From JBBQSF01 sp038214085 (GTDB lineage Bacteria; Bacteroidota; Bacteroidia; Bacteroidales; CG2-30-32-10): a stretch of 51,229 bases of DNA. Made by a program: the position numbers and the translations under genes. Position 1 is the stretch's first letter. Every line of letters starts with the position of its first letter. The stretch is taken from positions 1-51,229 of the forward strand of contig JBBQSF010000004.1 of assembly GCA_038214085.1 (NCBI GenBank), in the 5' to 3' direction. Shown here in pieces: positions 8,437 through 16,831 of the stretch. A model generated the notes under the pieces. That model did no database searches. It had not been told where the DNA came from and worked only from the letters and a program-made list of their open reading frames with translations.

Positions 8437-9732
8437 TTAGTTTTTATCTGGATTTACAACTTTTGATCTTATTCGAAAATCTGATTTTCTGAATCTGAAA
8501 ATTTCCCTCAAAGATATATTCATTTTTTTAGAAAATACAATAATAGTAGCAAGGGTTCCGAACGAATAACTTACATTGGTTGCCCAAGCAGCACCAATAC
8601 CGCCAAATTCAGGTATCCAGATAAAATTCAGCAAGATATTTACGAGTAAGGCAGGGATAAATATTTTTATTATAAGGTCAGGTCTGCCAATTCCTAAAAT
8701 ACTTCCATTAATAATATGAAAAATAACAAACATTAAAATTCCCGGTAGTATGGCTTGCATCATTGGACTGCTATCTGTGAATTCTTTTCCATATATTAAT
8801 GGAATGATCAATGGTGCAATGAAATACAGCAATACAGATAAAACGGTACAAACAATTAACGAGATTCTAACTAAGCGAGCAACAGCGAATTTCATAACTT
8901 CAGGATTTTTTGAGTTGGCGACCCTTGTCCTAATAACAAGTGCCACAGCAGTTGGTATTTGCCATAATTGAGTTGCAAAGGCAACCCCTAGACTATACAA
9001 ACCTACTTCTGACTTTCCTTTGAAGAATCCAATTATAAGAATATCAATTCTGTAATTGAGTTGCATTATAAAGAGTGCAAAGGCATATACAATACCTAAT
9101 TTTATTATACTTCTAATGATTTCTTTATTGACTTTGAACTTTATTGGTGAAAACTTTAACAAGGAAAAAATGCCATAAATACCGCTAATCAAATTAGAAA
9201 GAAGAAATGAAAAGAGTGCACCAGTAATACTTTGTTTCAACCACCAAACAAGTAATGCAATAAAAAACAGATTTAATAATTCGGGAAGCCATCTAAGAGT
9301 GTTTGAATAACTGAATTTTTGCTTTCCAATAAAAAAGCCACTACTGTATATTACAAGCAAACGTGCAGGAATTGTGATGATCGCGGTGATAATGTACAAA
9401 AATGTAATATCAATATTGTCAATAAACAAATAGGCAATTGAGCTGATAACCATTGCGAAAACTGAGGTATACAGAAATATTATGCTTAGTGCAGAAAGTA
9501 TTTCAGAATCTTTATAAGTCTTGCGCCCAATATGAAATATGGTGCTTTGTTGCGAACCTAATAAAGCAATACTTGCAAATATTCCGGGAATAACAAGAAT
9601 GGTTGCGTATATTCCTCTTCCGTCGGGACCAAGTATTCGTGACAAAAAAATGCCAGAAATAAATCCAATTATAATACCGGTAATATTGCTGTTGAAAACA
9701 CTTAAAATATCATTTGTAAAACTCCTTTTCAT
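8437..9732 (-). CDS. polysaccharide biosynthesis flippase (Wzx/MVF family)
   Basis: A 431-residue integral membrane protein with about 12 hydrophobic segments. The N terminus NSNITGIIIGFISGIFLSRILG and the following GPDGRG segment are typical of O-antigen flippases in the MOP superfamily. It probably moves an undecaprenyl-linked sugar unit across the inner membrane. It is co-oriented with the sulfotransferase and faces away from the adhesin locus. The 214 bases upstream (9733-9946) hold no clear promoter. Confidence 0.88.
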   Translation of the reverse strand: MKRSFTNDILSVFNSNITGIIIGFISGIFLSRILGPDGRGIYATILVIPGIFASIALLGSQQSTIFHIGRKTYKDSEILSALSIIFLYTSVFAMVISSIAYLFIDNIDITFLYIITAIITIPARLLVIYSSGFFIGKQKFSYSNTLRWLPELLNLFFIALLVWWLKQSITGALFSFLLSNLISGIYGIFSLLKFSPIKFKVNKEIIRSIIKLGIVYAFALFIMQLNYRIDILIIGFFKGKSEVGLYSLGVAFATQLWQIPTAVALVIRTRVANSKNPEVMKFAVARLVRISLIVCTVLSVLLYFIAPLIIPLIYGKEFTDSSPMMQAILPGILMFVIFHIINGSILGIGRPDLIIKIFIPALLVNILLNFIWIPEFGGIGAAWATNVSYSFGTLATIIVFSKKMNISLREIFRFRKSDFRIRSKVVNPDKN

Positions 9733-9946
9733 TCAGGCTTCCTCAATTTTTTTTGTAGCAAATAAATGAAAGTGCTTTCAACAGAAATAAGTTTGTTTTT
9801 ATTAACATCTTTATTTGTTCAAAAAAGTCTGTCTCATTCGTAGGCGCATCAGGTGATAAAATGCATATTGAGTTCTTCAATTTTTCAATACTTAGAAAAA
9901 GGACAGTTTAAATTCAATTTTATGTGCTAATGCAAAAATAAGATTT
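9733..9946. other. intergenic spacer between flippase and adhesin locus
   Basis: 214 AT-rich bases between two genes on the same (minus) strand. I see no hairpin terminator, no TAnnTTTG promoter in minus orientation and no RNA gene. Confidence 0.5.
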
Positions 9947-12106
9947 TTACTTCATTAGAAGTATTTTTCCTACATAAAGCATTTCAGGATAAGCCATCCC
10001 TGCCAGAATTATTCGGTAAGTGTAAACCCCCGGCACTTTGCTTTCGCGGGAAGTACTGTTGTAAAACCCACCATTCCATGGTTCGATTAAATCCGTAGTT
10101 TCGTAAACCACATTTCCCCAACGATTGAAAATTATCATAGAATAAGTGTCAGGGTCAAAGCTGGTGCCAACTGGGCCAAATACATCATTTAATCCGTCGC
10201 CATCGGGGGTAAAACAATTGGGAATATATATGGCAAAAATATCGTAAACAATAACTGTTTCAATAAGAGTATCAGCGCAACCGAAATTATCAGAAACAAT
10301 CAAAGTAATCTGATATTCTCCTGTATGACCAAATGTGTGAACAACGCTTTGTCCGGAATAAATTCCTGTACTGTCGCCAAAATCCCATGACCAGTTAGCA
10401 GAATGACCTGTTGCTGTAAAAGTTGCTTCTGGATTGCTGATGGAAATTGGTTTTGGAGAATAAAAAAATTGAGCTACAGGTGCTGGATTGTTGCCAATTA
10501 CAACAATGAGTGTTGTATCGCAAAACCCATCGTCAATAGTTATATTATACGAACCGGGTAACTGATTTGAAATCGTATTTGTAGTATTTCCATTATTCCA
10601 CAAATAAGTGTAAGTGCCTGAACCGCCTGTTCCAGTAACAACTGCTGAGCCATCATTGTGTCCGCAATGAGAATTGACAACAGTGAATGTTCCGCTTGGG
10701 CCTGCACCTGAACTTATTGTAGTGGTTAAAACCAAGTTGCATCCACTGGCATCGCTTACTGTAACTGAGTAATTACCGCTGCTGAGGTTGGTTGCAGTTG
10801 CATTTGTTTGAGCTGGAAATGTATTCCAGTTGTAACTGAATGGTGAAGTGCCTGAAGTAACTGTTACACTGGCCTGACCGTCGGCCATACCACAAGAAGC
10901 ATTGATAACATTGCTTAAAGTAGCTGTTAGGTTTGAGTTTGTTGAAACTATTATAGTATCAACAACACTGCACGAATTATTTGTAACAGTAACATAGTAA
11001 TTCCCCGCTTGAAGACCGGTTGCAGTTTGAGTTGTTTGTGGTGGGTTTGAACTCCACAAATATGTAGGTGTACCCGTAATTCCAGTTGCGGTAACCGAAG
11101 CAGTGCCATCTGCTGCGCCGCATGTTGCTGGTGTTGACGAAGTGTTGGTATTGAATAATGAAATATTAAAAGAAAGGCTTCCCGAAGGTGCTACATTGCC
11201 GCACAAATCAGTAACCGAATTACAGGATGAGGCATTCAGGTTCAGGGAAAAGGCACCGGAAGTGCTAATTGCTGGAGAAAATGTAATAGTAAAACTCTTT
11301 TCCTGAGTTCCTCCTGAAGCACAACCAGCTCCTGTAATATTTGTTATTGTGTATGGACCGCCTGGTCCTGTTAGGACTAAATCACATGCTGCGATCGTTG
11401 TGCATTTTATATTTTCGGAAAAATCAAATTTTAATGTATTGGAGCCGCATGAAGGTGTGTTGGTGATTGCAGAAATATGTGGAGGAACATTATCGAATAT
11501 CTGTGCGGTGGAGGCTCCGAAATTAATATTGTAACCATATTGTGAACTCGACCAGTTGTCAACAACAATTACATAAGTGCCGCCTTGAATTACCTGAATA
11601 TCTGAATTAAAAGGAGGACCGTTTATAGTTCCCGGACCGTTATGGTTTCCTGTACCTCCGTTTGCAGTGCTTGCACCTGTAGCACCATTAAATCCTGCAT
11701 TATCACCCCATGAATTGCAACTGATTTCAAGTGAGGGGTTGTTGTATATATCAGAACATGTTGCATGAGTAAGATCGAAAACCGACCAGTCGTAATCGTC
11801 ACCTGATCCTGCTGTGTTATTGGGTGTAATAATAAAACTTAAATTACCTGAGGTTTGCGCAGTAAAAGTATACCATACAGAGTTCTTTTCAGCATCCATA
11901 CAAGTAGTATTTATGTTTAACTCGTTTGCATAGTTGCCCGGACCTGTATATGAATTTTGCGTAGAATACGAATTCTGGCAAATAGGAATTGCTCCTGCAC
12001 AATCCTGAACTGTGGGTATTTGAGCAAAAGATAAATTGATTCTCAGCAAAAACAGAAAAAATATAATGGCAATATAATTGATAATTGGTTTCATTTGATC
12101 AAACAT
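9947..12106 (-). CDS. T9SS type B sorting-domain protein with SprB-like repeats (gliding motility-associated C-terminal domain)
   Basis: A 719-residue secreted protein. The signal peptide ends near LSFAQ (residues 25-29). Residues 35-200 are a beta-sandwich head (DCAGAIPIC, SVWYTFTAQTSG); 206-318 are Ig-like; three SprB-like repeats lie at about 327-388, 402-465 and 479-535, with the signature CG..DG.A.V followed by Y.W and G.Y.VTV.D..C. A PKD domain follows (545-620, WSWDFGDS). The type B sorting domain occupies 625-719 (YIPNCFTPDGDGLNDVF, FNRWGN, VPGVYTYRI). The start is ATG at 12106; an in-frame ATG at 12094 gives a more usual MK start to the signal peptide. It starts 3 bases after the stop of the larger upstream gene, so it is co-transcribed. 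The protein should cross the outer membrane through the T9SS and stay on the surface. Confidence 0.88.
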   Translation of the reverse strand: MFDQMKPIINYIAIIFFLFLLRINLSFAQIPTVQDCAGAIPICQNSYSTQNSYTGPGNYANELNINTTCMDAEKNSVWYTFTAQTSGNLSFIITPNNTAGSGDDYDWSVFDLTHATCSDIYNNPSLEISCNSWGDNAGFNGATGASTANGGTGNHNGPGTINGPPFNSDIQVIQGGTYVIVVDNWSSSQYGYNINFGASTAQIFDNVPPHISAITNTPSCGSNTLKFDFSENIKCTTIAACDLVLTGPGGPYTITNITGAGCASGGTQEKSFTITFSPAISTSGAFSLNLNASSCNSVTDLCGNVAPSGSLSFNISLFNTNTSSTPATCGAADGTASVTATGITGTPTYLWSSNPPQTTQTATGLQAGNYYVTVTNNSCSVVDTIIVSTNSNLTATLSNVINASCGMADGQASVTVTSGTSPFSYNWNTFPAQTNATATNLSSGNYSVTVSDASGCNLVLTTTISSGAGPSGTFTVVNSHCGHNDGSAVVTGTGGSGTYTYLWNNGNTTNTISNQLPGSYNITIDDGFCDTTLIVVIGNNPAPVAQFFYSPKPISISNPEATFTATGHSANWSWDFGDSTGIYSGQSVVHTFGHTGEYQITLIVSDNFGCADTLIETVIVYDIFAIYIPNCFTPDGDGLNDVFGPVGTSFDPDTYSMIIFNRWGNVVYETTDLIEPWNGGFYNSTSRESKVPGVYTYRIILAGMAYPEMLYVGKILLMK

Positions 12107-12109
12107 TTA

Positions 12110-15100
12110 TCATGGCAAAAGACTAATCCTACCAATATATTGGTGCTTTGAACCCTGTAACTCTTTTACTTTAATTCTGTAAACATAAACATCCTGAATA
12201 ACATCGTCAACCGAACCTTGGTTGTTTTTAGTTCCGTTCCATGGCTCACTTGAAGTTATATACCATTTAGTTGTCTGAAATATTATATTTCCCCAGCGGT
12301 CAAATATTTTCATATCGAAATTTTCAGGGTCAACACTCAGCCCTTTAGGAGCAAAGAAATCATTTAATCCATCGCCATTGGGCGTAAATGTATTTGGAAT
12401 ATACAAAGTGAAGATTTCTTTTACTACAATCGTATCCGATACCGTATCTGTGCATCCGTTTGCATCAGTTATCACAAGGGTTACAAGGAAAGTTCCGATA
12501 TTGTTAAACAAATGGTCAAAACTTTCTCCTGTTTCGAATGTGCCATCACCCATATTCCATTGCCAAGTAGAAATACTTCCTGAGGAATGATCGAGAAAGG
12601 ATACCGGGCCATCCATGGTGGAAGTAATTGTTGGGTTTGCAGAAAATCCGGCAGTTGGGCCTAGCGTTTCCATTACAGAAGCATTTGCAATTGTGCTACA
12701 ACCTCCATCACTTACTGTTACTGAATAATTTCCTGATATAAGACCTGTTGCTGTTTGTGATGTTTGCCCATTACTCCAAATATAGGAATAAGTGCCTGTT
12801 CCTCCTGAAGGATTAGCTGTTGCAGTTCCGATTCCTTGTCCACAAATGTCGTTCACTGTTGAAGTAGTGGCAGAGGGACCAGCAGATTGATTTATAGTAA
12901 CTGAAGAAGTTGCAGAACATGAGTTGACATCAGTTGCTGTCACAGTGTAAGTCCCTGCTGGAACTCCTGTAAGGTTCTGCCCATTTTGTCCCGGATTTGA
13001 ATTCCAGTTGAAAGAGTAAGGTGCTGTCCCTCCTGTAATACTAAGATTGGCAGAACCATCTGACATTCCGCACGTAGCATTTGAAAAGCTTGCTATTGTA
13101 GCAGTTGGACCTGAAATATTGTTTATAGTTACTGTATTCATTGCATTACAATTGTTTGCATCAGTTACCGTAACATTATATGATCCAGCAGTTACATTCG
13201 AGAGCGTTCCACTATATTGGGGTGGTGCAGAATTCCAAGCGTAAGAATATGGAGCTACTCCTCCAACTGCCGTAACAGTAGCAGTTCCATTTGGCATATT
13301 GCAGGTACTGCTTGTAATATTGGAAATTGATGCAGAAGGGCCAGGCAAATTACTAATTGTAGTTGAAGCTGTGGTTGTGCATGACCCGCAAGAAACGGTA
13401 ACTGTATAAGTTCCTGCTGTAAGGCCCGTGGCTATTTGAGAACTTTGCTGTGGGACAGAATTCCACATGTAAGTAAAGCCAGTACCACATGTTCCTGTTG
13501 GTGTTGCAGTTGCAGTTCCATTGGAATGACTGCAGTTTTCATTGGTAGAACTTGCAGTTGCACTAATACTGTTCATGCTTATTGCAATTGAAGAAGTACC
13601 AGAACATCCGGAAGCATCAGTTCCTGTTACATTATAAGTTATTGCTGAAGTAGGGCTTGCATTTACAATAGAGCCTGTAGTGGCACTTAAACCTGTTGCC
13701 GGACTCCAGGTGTAGTTTGTTGCACCGCTGGCCGTGAGTTGCACAGGGCTTCCAGGGCAAACTGAGGCCGAAGCTGGAGTCACAGAAATAGAAAGATTTG
13801 CAGCTGTTGTAACAGCAATTGAAGCAGAGCCAGAACATCCACTCGCATTAGTAACAGTTACAGAATATGTTCCTCCTGTTGTTATTGAAATGGTTTGTGT
13901 TATAGCTGAATTGGACCATAGATAAGAACTGTATCCGCTTCCTGCATCTAATGTGGCTGTGCTTCCTATACACATTGTGGCAGGACCTGTAATTGCTGGT
14001 GAAAGGCTGGCACTTTGGATAACCGTTACTGTTGCTGATCCGGAACAACCACTTGCATTTGAAACAGTAACACTATAAGCTCCGGCTGTATTAACTGTAG
14101 TGGTCTGTAATGAGGTTGAGTTAGACCAGTTGTAAGATGAATATCCGCTTCCGGCATCCAAAATAGTAGAAGAACCATTGCAGATAGAAAGCCCTCCTGT
14201 GATGGTAGGTGTTAAATTAGAACTTTGAATAACTGTAACAGACGCAGTGCCAGAACAACCATTCGAGTTTGTAACAGTAACAGAATAAGTTCCTGCAGTG
14301 TTTACAGATATTGTTTGTGATGAGCCACCACTGGACCAGTTGTAAGAACTATATCCTGAGCCTGCATCCAGAATTGTTGATGAGCCATTACAAATAGATA
14401 AATTTCCTGTAATAGCAGGAGTGGGGTTGGCAATTACCGTAACAACTCCTGAAGTTGTTGCTGAATTTCCGGATCCGTTCGAAACTGTAACATAATAGGT
14501 TGTATTTGAAGTCGGACATACGCTGTTTGGGCCAGCTCCTGCAAAAGAAACAGGACTCCATGTGTAAGTGTAAGGACCTCCGCTTCCAGTAACAGTAGCG
14601 GTTAGATTTGCACAAGAACCACTACAGATGGTTGCTGAATTCATAGTAACACTAATTGATGAACTACAGTTTACCTCAACCAACTCTTGTGTGCTGCAGC
14701 CGTTTGCAGCTGTGCAATTGGCCATATATTGATTTGCAAAAGGCGAATTAACATTAACCGAAGGCGTTGTTCCAATTGGTGCCCATGCAGAATCGCAATA
14801 TGTAAACCAAGTTCCAATGCAGTTTCCAAACACAATAACTCCGATACAAGTTGTAGTGCAGACCGTATCCCATACGTTCCAGGTAAGGTTGCCCGAGCAT
14901 CCTGTAGCTGCAAGTGTAGCAATTGTTCCTGCCCCATTACAGTTAACAGTAGTTGAGATTGAAGGAGCAGGAAGCATTGTGATATTTTTACAGGCAGTTG
15001 ATGTATTAGAACATGCATCTGAAACTGTGACACAATAATTACCACCAGCAGAAACAGTAATTGTAGAACCGGTAGCACCATTGCTCCAGTTATATGTCAG

Positions 15101-16426
15101 GTTTCCAGTGCCTGTTCCGGTGGCGGTTATGGTGCCTTGAGTTCCCTGACAGAAATTACTTCCATTTACAGTAACAGTTACCGGAGTGTTTGCAATTGTA
15201 AATGTAAAATTGTCATTCAGGTTATTTCCGCACATATCCTGCATCGTCAAACCTGTTAGGGTATATGTTCCCGGGGCTAGTGCAGGTGAAATATTTAGAA
15301 TTGTTGAAAGCGTCATGCCACTAACACAACCTGTTGATGCAATGGTAACAGTGTGTCCTGAAAGTGTGAAATCAGTGGCTTGTAAAGTTGTGCAATTAAT
15401 GTTCTCTGAAAAATTTACTTGTATTTGAGCCCCTCCGCAACCGGGTTGAGTTACATTTGCAAAAGTTGGCGGAATGTTATCAGTAATTGGAACTGTGCTG
15501 GCATCATTTTGAAATTGTAAGGTAAATCCATCGTTTGAACCGCCATAAAAATTAACAGATAACATATATGTATGTGTAGTTACTACATTTTCAGCTTCAT
15601 TCCATACCCCGCAAGAGGCAGGCGCACTATTGAAGGGAGATCCGCCTGAACAACCTGAATAAGAATTCTGATAATTGGAAGAATTGGTTGTTAATCCAGT
15701 TACTCCGTAAGTTCCCGAATAATTACAACTAATTTCCTGCAAGTTATTACAGCCGTTAGTTGCATCAAATAATACATAATCGTAATCAGTACTTCCTGAT
15801 GGATTAATTGCAAAGTCGAGTAATCCATTGGTTTGTGGACTGAAAGAGTACCAAACTGAGCCGCCTGAACCTGTTCCTGAGTAACAGGAGCCATCTTCAT
15901 CGTTTGGGTCAATTCCGGTGTCAGTATACTGATTTGTGGACACAATTACAGTTTGATTGGCACAAAGTGGGATTGCACCTTCGCAATCGCTAGCGGGATC
16001 GGACCGCACTTGGTTTAATGAACAATTTACACAACTGATTTCTGCTGACCAGCCCGGAATATTTCCTATTGTGGTGAATGGTGGAATATATTCGAAAGTA
16101 AGTTGTTCGCCGCTTAAACCCTGAGGCGCATTTGTTCCGCTGTAAGTACCTATTAGAATACCGTTTGTGCTATTTCCATTATACACTTTGAGTTCTGCTC
16201 CAAAGCCGAGGTCGAAATCTTCGAATGAGAACGAAAGACAATTGGAAGATGCTGATGAGAAAGTTATTACTTGATAAGTATTTCCTGCATAGCCTGATGG
16301 ACCTCCACTATCAAAAAAGCTTCCATTACATGTTGAAACTAAGGCAGTGCTTCCAATCAAATAATTTTGTGCTTGCATTTGGCTGGCAACGAATATTGTG
16401 AAGACCAAAAAGAGAAATCGCTTCAT
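12110..16426 (-). CDS. giant T9SS type B protein with CUB-like head, tandem Ig-like repeats and SprB-like repeats
   Basis: A secreted adhesin-like protein of about 1438 residues. I chose ATG 16426 (MKRFLFLVFTIF, signal peptide ending MQAQ); an open frame continues upstream to 16480 but would overlap the preceding gene. Residue numbers below count from that longer frame. A CUB-like domain spans about 45-150, a second beta-sandwich 165-330 (SVWYSFSPQTNG), and Ig-like domains follow. A cysteine-rich segment lies at 510-605. Three tandem 70-residue Ig-like repeats fill 688-897. Four SprB-like repeats, a PKD domain (FLDHSSG, WQWNMGDG) and a type B sorting domain (about 1356-1456, IPNTFTPNGDGLNDFF to RISLLP) complete it. 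Gaps of 13 and 3 bases to its neighbours place it inside one operon. It probably forms a long extended surface fibre. Confidence 0.88.
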   Translation of the reverse strand: MKRFLFLVFTIFVASQMQAQNYLIGSTALVSTCNGSFFDSGGPSGYAGNTYQVITFSSASSNCLSFSFEDFDLGFGAELKVYNGNSTNGILIGTYSGTNAPQGLSGEQLTFEYIPPFTTIGNIPGWSAEISCVNCSLNQVRSDPASDCEGAIPLCANQTVIVSTNQYTDTGIDPNDEDGSCYSGTGSGGSVWYSFSPQTNGLLDFAINPSGSTDYDYVLFDATNGCNNLQEISCNYSGTYGVTGLTTNSSNYQNSYSGCSGGSPFNSAPASCGVWNEAENVVTTHTYMLSVNFYGGSNDGFTLQFQNDASTVPITDNIPPTFANVTQPGCGGAQIQVNFSENINCTTLQATDFTLSGHTVTIASTGCVSGMTLSTILNISPALAPGTYTLTGLTMQDMCGNNLNDNFTFTIANTPVTVTVNGSNFCQGTQGTITATGTGTGNLTYNWSNGATGSTITVSAGGNYCVTVSDACSNTSTACKNITMLPAPSISTTVNCNGAGTIATLAATGCSGNLTWNVWDTVCTTTCIGVIVFGNCIGTWFTYCDSAWAPIGTTPSVNVNSPFANQYMANCTAANGCSTQELVEVNCSSSISVTMNSATICSGSCANLTATVTGSGGPYTYTWSPVSFAGAGPNSVCPTSNTTYYVTVSNGSGNSATTSGVVTVIANPTPAITGNLSICNGSSTILDAGSGYSSYNWSSGGSSQTISVNTAGTYSVTVTNSNGCSGTASVTVIQSSNLTPTITGGLSICNGSSTILDAGSGYSSYNWSNSTSLQTTTVNTAGAYSVTVSNASGCSGSATVTVIQSASLSPAITGPATMCIGSTATLDAGSGYSSYLWSNSAITQTISITTGGTYSVTVTNASGCSGSASIAVTTAANLSISVTPASASVCPGSPVQLTASGATNYTWSPATGLSATTGSIVNASPTSAITYNVTGTDASGCSGTSSIAISMNSISATASSTNENCSHSNGTATATPTGTCGTGFTYMWNSVPQQSSQIATGLTAGTYTVTVSCGSCTTTASTTISNLPGPSASISNITSSTCNMPNGTATVTAVGGVAPYSYAWNSAPPQYSGTLSNVTAGSYNVTVTDANNCNAMNTVTINNISGPTATIASFSNATCGMSDGSANLSITGGTAPYSFNWNSNPGQNGQNLTGVPAGTYTVTATDVNSCSATSSVTINQSAGPSATTSTVNDICGQGIGTATANPSGGTGTYSYIWSNGQTSQTATGLISGNYSVTVSDGGCSTIANASVMETLGPTAGFSANPTITSTMDGPVSFLDHSSGSISTWQWNMGDGTFETGESFDHLFNNIGTFLVTLVITDANGCTDTVSDTIVVKEIFTLYIPNTFTPNGDGLNDFFAPKGLSVDPENFDMKIFDRWGNIIFQTTKWYITSSEPWNGTKNNQGSVDDVIQDVYVYRIKVKELQGSKHQYIGRISLLP
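13790..14419 (-). repeat. three tandem copies of a 210-bp coding repeat
   Basis: Inside the giant gene, three consecutive units of exactly 70 codons cover 14419-14210, 14209-14000 and 13999-13790. Each begins P-A/T-I-T-G, contains LDAGSGYSSY and ends with NGCSG or ASGCSG plus a T/S-rich strand. Units 1 and 2 are the closest pair (ICNGSSTILDAGSGYSSYNW shared); unit 3 has diverged more. They look like unequal-crossover copies of an Ig-like domain. Confidence 0.9.
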
Positions 16427-16439
16427 GATAAAAATATTA

Positions 16440-16817
16440 TTATTTGGAATATATTTCTTTAATATGGGAAAGAACAGCATCTTTTGAGTCTAGCTCAATT
16501 ACTAACCCTGGAAAAACATTATAAATTAAGGTTGGCTTTGACTGAAGTCTGGAAATCAGAAACGGACGGATATCAATAGTATCTCTGCTAAAAACCACTA
16601 TAGAGTCATTTTTTTTATCCCATCTGCGATGAATAGAATAGGAGTAACGTACTATATAATTCTGCACTTTAATAAATTCCTGCGACATTGTGTCAATTTC
16701 GCTTGGTGTAAAATACTTTTTTGCTAGCGGATCCAGCGTCACATATTCTTTGCTTTGAGCTTTTAAGTTAATCGAAATAAAAAAGACAGCAATGAAAACA
16801 ATAATTATTCTATTCAT
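16440..16817 (-). CDS. small secreted protein of unknown function, adhesin-locus member
   Basis: A 125-residue protein with a clear signal peptide (MNRIIIVFIAVFFISINLKAQ). I do not recognise the mature domain. It has many charged residues and no cysteines, and contains FTPSEIDTMSQEFIKVQNYIV followed by YSYSIHRRWDKKNDSIVV. It has no T9SS sorting domain, so it is probably periplasmic. It lies 14 bases after one giant T9SS gene and 13 bases before the next, which suggests co-translation. Such a position would suit an accessory or chaperone-like factor for the adjacent cargo, but nothing in the sequence proves that. Confidence 0.75.
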   Translation of the reverse strand: MNRIIIVFIAVFFISINLKAQSKEYVTLDPLAKKYFTPSEIDTMSQEFIKVQNYIVRYSYSIHRRWDKKNDSIVVFSRDTIDIRPFLISRLQSKPTLIYNVFPGLVIELDSKDAVLSHIKEIYSK

Positions 16818-16831
16818 ATTTAATATTTGAT

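Noticed and set aside
14671..15081. 136-codon open frame on the minus strand inside the largest adhesin gene
   Set aside because: It is in another frame of a clear SprB/PKD/T9SS gene. Its Leu/Gln-rich text comes from reading the Thr/Ser/Gly-rich codons out of frame.
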